Assembly: GCA_046329495.1 (NCBI GenBank)
Contig: JAXLUO010000001.1
Location: 372,001-436,000 of the forward strand
Reading direction: 5' to 3'
DNA: 64,000 bases
Source: Bog-950 sp046329495
GTDB taxonomy: Bacteria; Bacteroidota; Bacteroidia; Chitinophagales; LD1
A model generated the notes under the pieces. That model was given only the letters and a program-made list of their open reading frames with translations. It was not told the origin of the DNA and did not search any database. Numbering within the stretch: the first letter of the stretch is position 1; each line of letters starts with the position of its first letter. The translations under genes and the position numbers were made by a program. This document shows positions 18,211 through 26,407 of this stretch, piece by piece.

Positions 18211-19224
18211 TTACTGCACCTTCTGCTCCGCATCGTAACGGTAGATGGTATACAACAGCGTTTCGCCTACAGCACGAAGGGTGCCTTTGTCGATAATATC
18301 CATATTGTCGGCATGGGTATGCCAGTAATCACCAAACGTGCCTGAACGCGAATTAGGGTCGTGGTGGATGATATCAATAGTAGGTATGCCGGTTAGGCGA
18401 TTGATATAAACGTGGTCGTCAGTAATTGGGCCCATCTGCTGATCGGTAAAGAAACCGGAATAACCCGCCCGCTTAGCATTTTCCCATACCAGATCCTGCA
18501 CCCAACCGGCAGTTGAGGATGAATATACTTCGCGCGCAAAAACGGAATTACGCGCACCAACCATATCCAACAGAATGCCGAAGTCGGCATGGTAACCGGG
18601 CACATGCAAATGTTTGCCCCAGTACTGTACACCTAAGCAATAGCTGTCTTCACCACCTTCGCTTTTACCGTAGTCTTCAGCATCGTTAAAAAACAGATCA
18701 ACACCTACATAGTTAGGCTGACTGCGAATAGCACGTGCCAACTCCAGCATAACACCTACACCACTTGCTGCATCATTGGCTGCCAAAATGGGTTGGGCCT
18801 GATCTTTAGTGTCCTGGTCGGCCCATGGGCGGCTATCCCAGTGCGTGCTTATTAATATGCGCTTGGTGGCTGAAGGATTGAAGGAAGCAATTATGTTAGT
18901 GCCTTTTAATGTTTTTCCGTCCCAACCCTTCGCTTCAAATGGTTGAACATATACGGTATCGGCGTACTTCTTAGCCACTTCTATTATCCAGCGACCGCAA
19001 TCATCATGCACTTTAAAATTCATAGCACGCGGACCCATGGCTACTTGTTGGCGCACCAGGTAAAACGCGGTGTCCGCATCAAACTTAGGGGGACTTACTT
19101 TTACTTCAGGCGTAATTGTAGAGGTAGTGTCAGTGCCGTTGTTGTTTCCGGAGTTGCATTTTTGACACGAAGAAGAATACAATGCACCACAGATTAACAC
19201 AGATAAACACAGATTTTTAATCAT
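18211..19224 (-). CDS. M28-family zinc peptidase / glutaminyl cyclase-like lipoprotein
   Basis: 337 residues. A lipoprotein signal peptide ends in LYSSSC (Cys20). The M28 core has LISTHWDSRPWAD (His and Asp ligands), AANDAASGVGVMLEL (bridging Asp), FFNDAEDYG and the late YWHTHADNMD (His). In Bacteroidota such proteins are annotated as M28 peptidases or glutaminyl-peptide cyclotransferases; the full set of features fits both. The bases encoding residues 4-14 of the signal peptide are themselves a copy of an interspersed repeat found elsewhere in the window. The start overlaps the 3' end of the GxxExxY gene by eight bases. It converges head-on with the GH3 gene: the two genes abut with no intervening base. 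Confidence 0.88.
   Translation of the reverse strand: MIKNLCLSVLICGALYSSSCQKCNSGNNNGTDTTSTITPEVKVSPPKFDADTAFYLVRQQVAMGPRAMNFKVHDDCGRWIIEVAKKYADTVYVQPFEAKGWDGKTLKGTNIIASFNPSATKRILISTHWDSRPWADQDTKDQAQPILAANDAASGVGVMLELARAIRSQPNYVGVDLFFNDAEDYGKSEGGEDSYCLGVQYWGKHLHVPGYHADFGILLDMVGARNSVFAREVYSSSTAGWVQDLVWENAKRAGYSGFFTDQQMGPITDDHVYINRLTGIPTIDIIHHDPNSRSGTFGDYWHTHADNMDIIDKGTLRAVGETLLYTIYRYDAEQKVQ
19183..19214 (-). repeat. Interspersed repeat (CTGTGTTnATCTGTGGTG family), left end of GxxExxY cassette
   Basis: On the minus strand this reads AATCTGTGTTTATCTGTG then TTAATCTGTGGTG. It lies inside the first codons of the M28 lipoprotein gene. The same repeat, inverted, is on the far side of the GxxExxY gene at 19671-19704, with the conserved TAATCTGTGGTG edges facing outward. 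Direct-orientation relatives occur at about 43010-43050 and 44507-44547. Confidence 0.75.
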
Positions 19225-19615
19225 CGCTTATGTTTTTTAAATCGCCATGAACGAGCCGGGTTATCCCTTTTTTCATATCCATAACATTGAAGTTCAATAA
19301 TAAACCTAATGGCGCATTTGAAAGTTTAAGATATGTCAACACTTGAGCCTTATGGATAGCTTCGATAGCTGCTACTGATTTTAGTTCAACTATAACACAA
19401 CCCTCTACGAACAAATCTATTCTATAACCGGTATCCAAGGTAAGACCGTCAAAATAGACTGGAAGTAGTCTTTGTTGTTCAACTTTCAGCCCCTCCTTAA
19501 TCAAGTCATGGGCCAGACAAGCTTCATATGTGCTTTCTAATAACCCGGGGCCAAGAGCTTTATGCACTTTGTAAGCGCTTCCAATAATTTTAAAGGATAT
19601 ATCATTTAGCTCCAT
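19217..19615 (-). CDS. GxxExxY protein (PD-(D/E)XK nuclease-like)
   Basis: 132 residues. The name motif is present as GLLESTY (Gly24, Glu27, Tyr30), followed by RIDLFV (Asp67) and VELKSV (Glu77-Leu-Lys79), which together fit the Asp...Glu-x-Lys core of the PD-(D/E)XK nuclease fold assigned to this family. Members occur in many scattered copies in Bacteroidota and other phyla, and their biological role is unknown. Here the gene sits between two outward-facing copies of a roughly 32-base repeat. It overlaps the start of the M28 lipoprotein gene by eight bases. Confidence 0.88.
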   Translation of the reverse strand: MELNDISFKIIGSAYKVHKALGPGLLESTYEACLAHDLIKEGLKVEQQRLLPVYFDGLTLDTGYRIDLFVEGCVIVELKSVAAIEAIHKAQVLTYLKLSNAPLGLLLNFNVMDMKKGITRLVHGDLKNISDD

Positions 19616-19670
19616 ATCCAGGGTTTAAACTATCATGCAAACCGCAAATCCTAACTCAGTACCTTTTGTA

Positions 19671-19704
19671 TTTAATCCGTGTAATCCGTGTAATCTGTGG
19701 TGAA
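19671..19704 (+). repeat. Interspersed repeat (TAATCTGTGGTG family), right end of GxxExxY cassette
   Basis: TTTAATCCGTGTAATCCGTG then TAATCTGTGGTG. It is an inverted partner of the copy at 19183-19214; they differ by a few substitutions and two single-base indels. It lies between the GxxExxY start and the 3' end of cysS. Confidence 0.75.
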
Positions 19705-19724
19705 ACATTTTGCATTTCGCTCAA

Positions 19725-21185
19725 TTACCCGAGCGTCCAGCTCACGCCTTCTTTTCCGTCCCTTACTTGTATGCCAATCTTTGCCAGTTCGTCGCGTATT
19801 TTATCCGAAGCAGCAAAGTCCTTCTTGGCGCGCACATCCTTGCGTAATTCAAGTATCAGGCTCATCAGTCCATCCACCTTATCATCACTCGCAGCGCTTT
19901 CTTCTTTTAAGCCTAATACATCAAAGATGATCTCGTTAAACAGTTTTTGCATAGAAGCCTTATCGCTTTCCGAAACACTGTCCTTTCCATCATTTACCGA
20001 ATTGATAACACGCACGCCTTCAAACAAACCGGCTATCGCCATAGGTGTATTGAAGTCATCATTCATAGCATCATAAACCGATGCTTTTATATCCTCGAAT
20101 TTAAATGATGATTTATCGGAGGTCTTTAAACCGGGGATCAACTTCAAGGCATTCATCAAACGCTGGTAGCCCTTCTCTGCTGCCTGCAATGCAATATTGG
20201 AGAAGTCGAGGGTGCTGCGGTAATGTGCCTGCATCATAAAGAAACGCACAACCATTGGCGAATAACCACGCTCCAGTAGTTTATGGCGGCCTTCAAAAAG
20301 TTCCTGCGGTAAAAACGAATTACCTAAACTCTTCGACATCTTTTGTCCGTTAACGGTTAGCATGTTGGTATGCATCCAAACCTTTGCCGGGCTCTTATGA
20401 TGGCAGGCGGCATGTTGTGCAATTTCGTTGGTGTGGTGCGTAGGTATTAAATCCATACCACCGCCGTGGATATCAAATTCATCGCCCAGGTACTTGGTAC
20501 TCATAGCCGAGCACTCGATGTGCCAACCGGGGAAACCATCACCCCAGGGGCTCGGCCAACGCATAATATGTTCAGGCTTGGCCTTTTTCCAAAGTGCAAA
20601 ATCAAGGCGGCCTTTCTTTTCGGTTTGCCCTTCCAGGTCGCGGGTGTTTTCAAATAAATCATCCAGGTTGCGACCCGACAGTGCTGTATAAGGATACGTT
20701 TTAGCAAACTTCTCTACATCAAAGTACACCGTGCCGTCTACTACATAACCAAAGCCATTGTCAATAATCTGGCGGGTCATTTCTATCTGCTCAATGATAT
20801 GTCCGGTTGCCGTAGGCTCAATGCTTGGTGGTAACAGGTTAAATTGCTCCAGCACCTGGTGAAAGTCAACCGTATAAAGTTGAACGATCTCCATGGGCTC
20901 CAGTTTTTCCAAACGTGCACGCTTCGCAATTTTGTCTTCGCCTTCATCTCCATCGCTTTCCAAATGGCCTACGTCGGTAATATTACGGATGTAACGCACT
21001 TTGTAACCTAAATGGCGCAGGTAACGGAACACCACATCAAAACTCATAAAGGTGCGGCAGTTGCCCAGGTGGGCATGGCTGTATAAAGTAGGACCGCATA
21101 CGTACATGCCCACAAAGGGGCCGTTAAGCGGTTTAAAAACTTCTTTTTCGCGGGTAAGGGTATTATAAATCTTTAATTCCTGCAT
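19725..21185 (-). CDS. cysS: Cysteine--tRNA ligase
   Basis: 486 residues, normal length for CysRS. Class I signatures are present: GPTLYSHAHLGNCRTFMSFD (HIGH-type motif SHAHLGN), zinc-site residues (Cys in YVCGPT, then GWHIECSAMS and HHTNEIAQ), and KMSKSLGN (KMSKS). A DALR-type helical domain follows at about residue 350 (DFNTPMAIAGLFEGV). It charges tRNA-Cys. A serine/threonine-rich C-terminal tail ends in KEGVSWTLG. It is transcribed on its own; the next gene upstream on the strand is 51 bases away. Confidence 0.97.
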   Translation of the reverse strand: MQELKIYNTLTREKEVFKPLNGPFVGMYVCGPTLYSHAHLGNCRTFMSFDVVFRYLRHLGYKVRYIRNITDVGHLESDGDEGEDKIAKRARLEKLEPMEIVQLYTVDFHQVLEQFNLLPPSIEPTATGHIIEQIEMTRQIIDNGFGYVVDGTVYFDVEKFAKTYPYTALSGRNLDDLFENTRDLEGQTEKKGRLDFALWKKAKPEHIMRWPSPWGDGFPGWHIECSAMSTKYLGDEFDIHGGGMDLIPTHHTNEIAQHAACHHKSPAKVWMHTNMLTVNGQKMSKSLGNSFLPQELFEGRHKLLERGYSPMVVRFFMMQAHYRSTLDFSNIALQAAEKGYQRLMNALKLIPGLKTSDKSSFKFEDIKASVYDAMNDDFNTPMAIAGLFEGVRVINSVNDGKDSVSESDKASMQKLFNEIIFDVLGLKEESAASDDKVDGLMSLILELRKDVRAKKDFAASDKIRDELAKIGIQVRDGKEGVSWTLG

Positions 21186-21236
21186 GCGGCGAATATAAGC
21201 AGGCGAGGGGCGTATTGGATACTAAAACGCAAATTT

Positions 21237-22349
21237 TCACAGGTCAAAGGTCACAGCCACAGGGTAATGGTCGCTTAACGGTGCCTGTACCACGCGATAA
21301 CTGTTCAGTTTAATGCCGGCCTCGTGCAACACATAATCAATCCTGAAAATGGATAGCGGGTTTACATACGTCGGCGAAAATCCTTTGCCTTTTTCTACAA
21401 ATGCATCCAGCATACCTGTGCGGGCGGTATGGTAGGTATACGATACCGGCACGTCATTAAAATCGCCGCAAAGCATTTTAGCGCCTTTATATGCCTGTAA
21501 TTGTTCCGCAACGGCATTAGCTTGTTGCGAACGGCGGCTGTAAGCCGTTTTCATCTTTCGTACAATGCTCTTTAACGAGTTCCACTTGGTCTGTTGTTTT
21601 TCGCTCAGCGAATCCAGCGCAGCATAGTCCTCATAGCCTAAATGGATACTCTGAAAATGCACATTAAATACACGCACCACTTTGCCTTTAAAATCTATAT
21701 CGGTGTAAATACAGTTATTGGCCAGCGAATTATCGAACCGGATGCGCCCTGTATCTATTATGGGGTATTTCGAGAAAGTGGCTACGCCCCACTGTTGCTT
21801 TAGTATACCGCTTTTCCAAAGCGTTTGCTGCAGTTTACTCTTCGGCACTTTGCTTAGCTCTACTGCGGGCGGAAAATACATGTACTTATACCCAAGTGTA
21901 TCGCGCAAATATTCAAGGTTATGGAAAAACTGGTTGTTGGTATAAAATTCCTGCAAGCAAAGCACATCGGCATTTTCTTTCTGCAGCAGGCTCATCATCT
22001 CGGCTCTGTTGGCACGGTTGCCGCTCCAGTTATATAGATCAAAGTTCTTGGTGTTCCAGGTAATCAGCTTAATGCCTTCTTCCTTATCGGTAGCATAATG
22101 AAAACCAAAGGTGGTGCGTATAAACGGAATGCAAAGTAAAATAGCCGCTAAGGCAACAAAGGTAAACCTGCTCCAAAGTAACAGCCATCCTATAAACAAA
22201 AAAACATTCAACAACAGCATTACCGGAAAGGCAAAGCCAAGAAACGACAATTGCCAAAACGTGTTGGGATTTACATATACCGCCAGGCAACCGGCAAGTA
22301 ATACCAGTAAAGCAATAACATTTAAAAACTGAAAAAACCGCCGTATCAC
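21237..22349 (-). CDS. Membrane-anchored endonuclease/exonuclease/phosphatase family protein
   Basis: 370 residues from a GTG start with an AGAAGGT ribosome-binding site just upstream. Three N-terminal membrane helices (about 8-30, 38-58, 62-80) precede the EEP domain: ITWNTKNFDL, VLCLQEFYTN (metal-binding Glu), MLCGDFNDVP and the terminal LSDHYPVAVTF (catalytic Asp-His). Such proteins are Mg-dependent phosphodiesterases; members with this layout are common in Bacteroidota and have no defined substrate. The start lies nine bases after the stop of the AhpD-like gene, suggesting a shared transcript. Confidence 0.88.
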   Translation of the reverse strand: MIRRFFQFLNVIALLVLLAGCLAVYVNPNTFWQLSFLGFAFPVMLLLNVFLFIGWLLLWSRFTFVALAAILLCIPFIRTTFGFHYATDKEEGIKLITWNTKNFDLYNWSGNRANRAEMMSLLQKENADVLCLQEFYTNNQFFHNLEYLRDTLGYKYMYFPPAVELSKVPKSKLQQTLWKSGILKQQWGVATFSKYPIIDTGRIRFDNSLANNCIYTDIDFKGKVVRVFNVHFQSIHLGYEDYAALDSLSEKQQTKWNSLKSIVRKMKTAYSRRSQQANAVAEQLQAYKGAKMLCGDFNDVPVSYTYHTARTGMLDAFVEKGKGFSPTYVNPLSIFRIDYVLHEAGIKLNSYRVVQAPLSDHYPVAVTFDL

Positions 22350-22358
22350 CTTCTACTA

Positions 22359-22712
22359 TTAGTTTTCTGAACTCTTCAGTAACTCTTCCCAAAATTCTGC
22401 AGCACGGCGTGTATGCGGTATTACAATGGAGCCGCCCACCAAATTGGCTACCGAAAACAGCTCATATATTTCTGCCGTTGTGCAGCCCAGCTTATGGCAT
22501 TGTTCTAAATGATATTTTATACAATCATCGCAACGCAACACCATGCTGGCTACCAACCCCAACAACTCTTTGGTTTTCGACGAAAGTGCACCTTCGGCAT
22601 ACGCCTGATTATCAAGGCTCCAAAAGCGTTTCAATACCAGGTTGTCCTTAGCTAAAATTACCTCATTCATCCGGCTGCGGTATTCATTAAACTCTTTAAT
22701 GCTGTTGCTCAT
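22359..22712 (-). CDS. Carboxymuconolactone decarboxylase / AhpD-like protein
   Basis: 117 residues from the ATG at 22712. Residues LGLVASMVLRCDDCIKYHLE show the CxxC-plus-His motif of AhpD-type alkylhydroperoxidase reductases within the all-helical CMD fold, and FSVANLVGGSIVIPHTRRAA completes it. Probably a small oxidoreductase or peroxidase-related protein; the substrate is unknown. First gene of a probable two-gene unit with the EEP-family gene. It is divergent from lemA. Confidence 0.88.
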   Translation of the reverse strand: MSNSIKEFNEYRSRMNEVILAKDNLVLKRFWSLDNQAYAEGALSSKTKELLGLVASMVLRCDDCIKYHLEQCHKLGCTTAEIYELFSVANLVGGSIVIPHTRRAAEFWEELLKSSEN

Positions 22713-22822
22713 ACAATTTTTATTTGCGTGTTGCGTCAAAAGTAGGAAAGTTATACGGCTGTACGCGTGCTGCTTGTATATCTAAAATTTCTACCTTTAA
22801 ACCGCAAACCAAAATCACAGAA

Positions 22823-23410
22823 ATGAGAAACGTACTTTTTATATTACTGGGTGTAGTTTTATTAACCGTATTACTTGCCGGCTGTAATTATAACGGCCTG
22901 GTTAAAAAGCGCGAAGCTGTAACCGGCCAATGGGCCAATGTGGAAGCTGCTTATCAGCGCCGTTCCGACCTAATTCCTAACTTGGTGGAAACGGTAAAGG
23001 CCGGAGGCAAATACGAACAGGAAACCCTCGATAAAATCGTACAAGCCCGTGCAAGTGCCACGCAAACCAAGGTTGATGTAAACAACCTTTCGCAGGAAGA
23101 GATCGACAAATTCCAGGCGGCACAAACCAACCTGTCGCGCTTGTTATTGGTAATGGAAAACTACCCCGATCTGAAGGCTACACAAGGTTATGCCGATCTG
23201 CGCACCGAGTTAACTAGTACCGAAGACAAAATCGCTTTCGAGCGCAAAAAATTCAACGACATTGTGCAGGACTACAACGCCAGCATATCTACTTTCCCTG
23301 CTGTTTTAACCGCCAAACTGTTCGGTTTTAATGCCAAAGGTTACTTTAAAGCCGATGAAGGTAGCGACAAGGCACCTTCGGTAGGTAAAATGTTTAACGA
23401 CGGCAAGTAA
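22823..23410 (+). CDS. LemA family protein
   Basis: 195 residues from the ATG at 22823; the frame is open for 33 more codons upstream but that stretch is not conserved and lies in the promoter region. One N-terminal helix (VLFILLGVVLLTVLLAGC) precedes the LemA body: YNGLVKKREAVTGQWANVEA, YQRRSDLIPNLVETVK, SRLLLVMENYPDLKA and FNDIVQDYNASISTFP. LemA proteins are membrane-attached helical proteins of unclear role, often encoded with TPM-domain proteins as here. It begins the run lemA-TPM-TPM-ppa-tlpA. TACCTTTA at 22792-22799 is a weak promoter candidate. Confidence 0.93.
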   Translation: MRNVLFILLGVVLLTVLLAGCNYNGLVKKREAVTGQWANVEAAYQRRSDLIPNLVETVKAGGKYEQETLDKIVQARASATQTKVDVNNLSQEEIDKFQAAQTNLSRLLLVMENYPDLKATQGYADLRTELTSTEDKIAFERKKFNDIVQDYNASISTFPAVLTAKLFGFNAKGYFKADEGSDKAPSVGKMFNDGK

Positions 23411-23440
23411 GCGCCGCCTAACGCCATTAAATAAATCATT

Positions 23441-23881
23441 ATGGCTTCCCATAAACTGTTTTCGGCTGAACAGGGTGCTGCCCTGGTGCAGGAAATTACC
23501 CGGGCCGAATTACAAACCAGCGGAGAAATACGCGTGCATACCGAACCGCATTGTAATGCGACCGAACCTATGCTTCGCGCGCTGGAGGTATTTCATAAAC
23601 TGGGAATGAATAACACGGTCCGCAAAAACGGGGTGCTTATATACATAGCGTATAACGACAAGAAATTTGCCATTATAGGCGACGAAGGCATTAATGCCGT
23701 GGTGCCCGCTAATTTTTGGGATGGAACCCGGCAGGTAATGCAGGGGCATTTTCAGAAACATGAATTTTTTGAAGGCGTAGCCTTTGCCATTCGCGAAACC
23801 GGCGAATTACTGAAACAATATTTCCCGTTGGGAGCTGACGATAAAAACGAATTGCCAAATGAAATCAGTGAAGGTGAATAA
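23441..23881 (+). CDS. TPM-domain protein (short, soluble)
   Basis: 146 residues, no signal peptide or membrane helix. TPM_phosphatase features: AALVQEITRAELQTSGEIRV, then NGVLIYIAYNDKKFAIIGDEGIN and FQKHEFFEGVAFAIRETGEL. Plant TPM proteins (TLP18.3) have phosphatase activity; the role of bacterial ones is not settled. It overlaps the next gene by 23 bases, so translation is probably coupled. The pairing of a soluble TPM protein with a membrane-bound TPM protein after LemA is common in Bacteroidota. Confidence 0.9.
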   Translation: MASHKLFSAEQGAALVQEITRAELQTSGEIRVHTEPHCNATEPMLRALEVFHKLGMNNTVRKNGVLIYIAYNDKKFAIIGDEGINAVVPANFWDGTRQVMQGHFQKHEFFEGVAFAIRETGELLKQYFPLGADDKNELPNEISEGE

Positions 23882-24677
23882 GCGTTCCGGCAATTTGCGT
23901 CGTTTGGCTGCCTTGGTGGCCGGTATGGTAATGCTATTGGCCTTGCCGTTTACTATCAAGGCACAATACATTCCCGAGCCACCCAATCCACCGCGCCTGG
24001 TAAACGACTTTGCCCATTTAATGAGCGATGCCGAAGTGCAGAAGTTGGAGAAAAAGTTGGTGGCCTATAACGATTCAACCACTACACAAATAGTTATTGT
24101 AACTATCGAAACCCTGGATGGTGCTGAAGTGGGAAGCTTTGGCGCTGAGCTGGGCGAGAAGTGGGGTGTAGGCACTAAAAAGAACCATAATGGTATTGTA
24201 ATACTGGTAGCTAAAGCCGAACACAAAATGACCATACGCACCGGCTATGGTGTTGAAGAGAAGTTAGGTTCGGTAACCGTACAACACATTATTGATGACC
24301 GCCTGAAGCCTAATTTCAGAAACAATGACTACTACCAGGGGTTCGATGAAGCTACGAATGAAATTATCGCCCGCCTTAGCGGCATGTATGTGGATGATAC
24401 GCCTAAGGATGTAAAAGGCATTCCTATTTGGGTTATTACCTTAATCATCCTTATCACTTTTACTGTACTGCTTATCATCTTCCGCAATGGCGGAGGCAAA
24501 GGCGGCACATATAGTCGTGGCGGATATACAGGCCCAACGTATTGGGGAGGTGGCTTCGGCGGCTGGAGCAGTGGTGGCGGTGGAGGTGGCTGGAGCAGCG
24601 GCGGCGGAAGCAGTGGTGGTTTTGGAGGTTTTGGCGGCGGTGGATTTAGCGGCGGCGGAGCCAGCGGAAGTTGGTAA
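23859..24677 (+). CDS. TPM-domain protein, exported, with Gly/Ser-rich tail (YgcG-like)
   Basis: 272 residues. A signal peptide or anchor lies at residues 15-38, then a TPM domain at about 45-190 (RLVNDFAHLMSDAEVQKLE, STTTQIVIVTIETLDG, NGIVILVAKAEHKMTIRTGYG), one membrane helix at about 193-212 (WVITLIILITFTVLLIIF) and a tail of about 55 residues made almost only of Gly, Ser, Trp and Phe, ending SGGGASGSW. This is the YgcG arrangement: a TPM domain outside the membrane with a low-complexity tail. The start lies inside the previous gene. Confidence 0.9.
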   Translation: MKSVKVNKRSGNLRRLAALVAGMVMLLALPFTIKAQYIPEPPNPPRLVNDFAHLMSDAEVQKLEKKLVAYNDSTTTQIVIVTIETLDGAEVGSFGAELGEKWGVGTKKNHNGIVILVAKAEHKMTIRTGYGVEEKLGSVTVQHIIDDRLKPNFRNNDYYQGFDEATNEIIARLSGMYVDDTPKDVKGIPIWVITLIILITFTVLLIIFRNGGGKGGTYSRGGYTGPTYWGGGFGGWSSGGGGGGWSSGGGSSGGFGGFGGGGFSGGGASGSW

Positions 24678-24686
24678 CTTTGCCCT

Positions 24687-25319
24687 ATGCAACCTTTTGT
24701 AAAATATACGGCTCATCCCTGGCACGGCATCCGCATAGGCGATAAGGCACCGGATGTAATTACTGCTTTTATTGAAATTGTACCAACCGATACGGTGAAG
24801 TATGAAATTGACAAGGAGAGCGGTTGGTTGAAAGTAGACCGCCCCCAGCAATTCTCGAATATCGTTCCCGCACTTTATGGCTTTATACCGCAAACGCTTT
24901 GCGATGTGGAGGTCGGCCGTTTCTGTTCGGATAAAACCGGCAGGCCGGGTATAGGCGGCGATCAGGATCCTATGGATATTTTGGTGCTCAGCGAAAAAAC
25001 ATTTCCTAATAGCGGGTTTATAACACAAGCCATTCCCATCGGCGGATTGCGCATGATAGACAAGAATGAAGCCGATGATAAAATAATTGCTGTTTTAAAG
25101 GATGATGCCGTGTATGGCAGGTACACCGAACTGGAACAACTGGACGAGAAAATACTCAACCGGCTACGCCATTATTTTCTAACCTATAAGGACTTACCGG
25201 GTTCCGGCGAGAAACGCAAGGTGGAGATAAGTGCTGTGTACGGACGAGAAGAAGCGCTGGAAGTTATCAGGTGCAGCATGCACGATTATAAGCGGAGGTT
25301 TGAAGAAAATGAACATTAA
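24687..25319 (+). CDS. ppa: Inorganic pyrophosphatase
   Basis: 210 residues. Family I features: VKYEIDKESGWLKVDRPQQF, ALYGFIPQTLCD and the catalytic acidic cluster GGDQDPMDILVLSE, then YKDLPG. It hydrolyses PPi to phosphate. TAACTTTG at 24675-24682, overlapping the previous stop codon, resembles a -7 box only four bases before the ATG, but read-through from the TPM gene is equally likely. The last 11 bases overlap the start of tlpA. Confidence 0.94.
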   Translation: MQPFVKYTAHPWHGIRIGDKAPDVITAFIEIVPTDTVKYEIDKESGWLKVDRPQQFSNIVPALYGFIPQTLCDVEVGRFCSDKTGRPGIGGDQDPMDILVLSEKTFPNSGFITQAIPIGGLRMIDKNEADDKIIAVLKDDAVYGRYTELEQLDEKILNRLRHYFLTYKDLPGSGEKRKVEISAVYGREEALEVIRCSMHDYKRRFEENEH

Positions 25320-25812
25320 GCTTATTGTAATAGCACTGTTGTTGGCGGGGGTGGTGGCAGGAGGATTTCTTTACAAAAAGTATCGTGTGGCCCCTGATAT
25401 TACGCTAACCACTATCCCTTTAACCGACTTAAGTGGTAACAGATACGAACTGCGCGATGATGCACATAAAGTGTACGTGGTAAACTTTTTTGCTACCTGG
25501 TGCGGTCCCTGTATAAAGGAACTGCCCGCGCTTGCCTATATAGCACACCACTATAGCAAGTTGGGTTGGAAGTTTGTTTGTGTATCCGATGAAGCGCCGG
25601 AGCGCTTGCAGCAGTTAGCACAAGCCTATGCCAACGAAAGTTTGGTTTTTGTACACTGCAATAAGCCACTGAAAGATTTACAGGTTTACACGGTACCTAC
25701 TACCTATATTTTAAACAAGCAATTAGAAATACAATATAAAACTACGAATGGCGAAAACTGGATGAGTGAGAAAATCGTGCATCAGCTCGATGAAATTGAC
25801 CGCGTTAACTAA
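25309..25812 (+). CDS. TlpA-family membrane-anchored thioredoxin
   Basis: 167 residues from the ATG at 25309, which overlaps the ppa 3' end by 11 bases. One N-terminal helix (LIVIALLLAGVVAGGFLY) anchors a periplasmic thioredoxin fold with the active site FFATWCGPCIKELP and the cis-Pro region TVPTTYILN. Probably a thiol-disulfide reductase of the ResA/TlpA type. It converges with the exosortase gene; the 3' ends overlap by eight bases. Confidence 0.9.
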   Translation: MNIKLIVIALLLAGVVAGGFLYKKYRVAPDITLTTIPLTDLSGNRYELRDDAHKVYVVNFFATWCGPCIKELPALAYIAHHYSKLGWKFVCVSDEAPERLQQLAQAYANESLVFVHCNKPLKDLQVYTVPTTYILNKQLEIQYKTTNGENWMSEKIVHQLDEIDRVN

Positions 25813-26371
25813 CATTGTCCTTAAACGCCAGGTTGTTCATCCACCACATTACCAGTAAAAAGATAAGTCCGTAGGTTAGTAGCACGTACACATAATCGTG
25901 TGCTAAACCAAAAAGGCTGTTGCTGTGTACCTGCACCAGCACCAATGCCAGCACCCGTGCTACATTGGTTAAAAAAATAAGAAACAAACCCAGGGGAATA
26001 AACCAATACTTGTTGCGCGCATTATCGCCAAACGAAGCTATAAAGCCGGTGAAAATTACCATAGGGGCTATACCCAGGCAAAGGTCGGCAACATAAATGC
26101 CACGGGTGCCGTCAACAATAATAATACGCTCAAAATAACTTAACTGATAGCCTGCCGCCTTTAATATCATAGCGGAACTAAAGGTTAACATGCGGCCTAT
26201 TACATCTTTAAACCATTGCCAGCCACCCCACAAAAAGTTATCGTAGTGTTCTCCGAAATATTTGAAAGTACGCCAGCCGGCATATACCAGCGCCATCTTC
26301 AACAAGAACTCTATTGGCCGTATAAGCCTCTTGTTGCTTAAGTAGCGATCCAGTAAACCGGCAATGCTCAT
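25805..26371 (-). CDS. Exosortase/archaeosortase-family protein
   Basis: 188 residues with about five membrane helices. The three catalytic positions of the family are visible: Cys98 in VADLCLGIAPMV, Arg139 in TNVARVLALV and His158 in LAHDYVYVLL. Exosortases cleave C-terminal sorting signals (PEP-CTERM type) and hand the protein to another acceptor at the membrane. The length is close to the short Bacteroidota exosortases (XrtF class), but I see no XrtF-associated partner gene, and no protein in the window has a clear matching C-terminal signal. It is the third gene of a minus-strand run after gldB and a polytopic membrane protein. Confidence 0.83.
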   Translation of the reverse strand: MSIAGLLDRYLSNKRLIRPIEFLLKMALVYAGWRTFKYFGEHYDNFLWGGWQWFKDVIGRMLTFSSAMILKAAGYQLSYFERIIIVDGTRGIYVADLCLGIAPMVIFTGFIASFGDNARNKYWFIPLGLFLIFLTNVARVLALVLVQVHSNSLFGLAHDYVYVLLTYGLIFLLVMWWMNNLAFKDNVS

Positions 26372-26407
26372 GCCTACAAATTAAATCATCGGCCCGCAAG
26401 CGGCCAA

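Noticed and set aside
22724..22822. Upstream extension of lemA
   Set aside because: The 33 extra codons lie over the divergent promoter region, and the normal LemA start with its membrane helix is at 22823.
24441..25028. Minus-strand frame of 195 codons with Ala/Thr-rich segment
   Set aside because: It is the antisense of the Gly/Ser-rich TPM tail and the ppa start.
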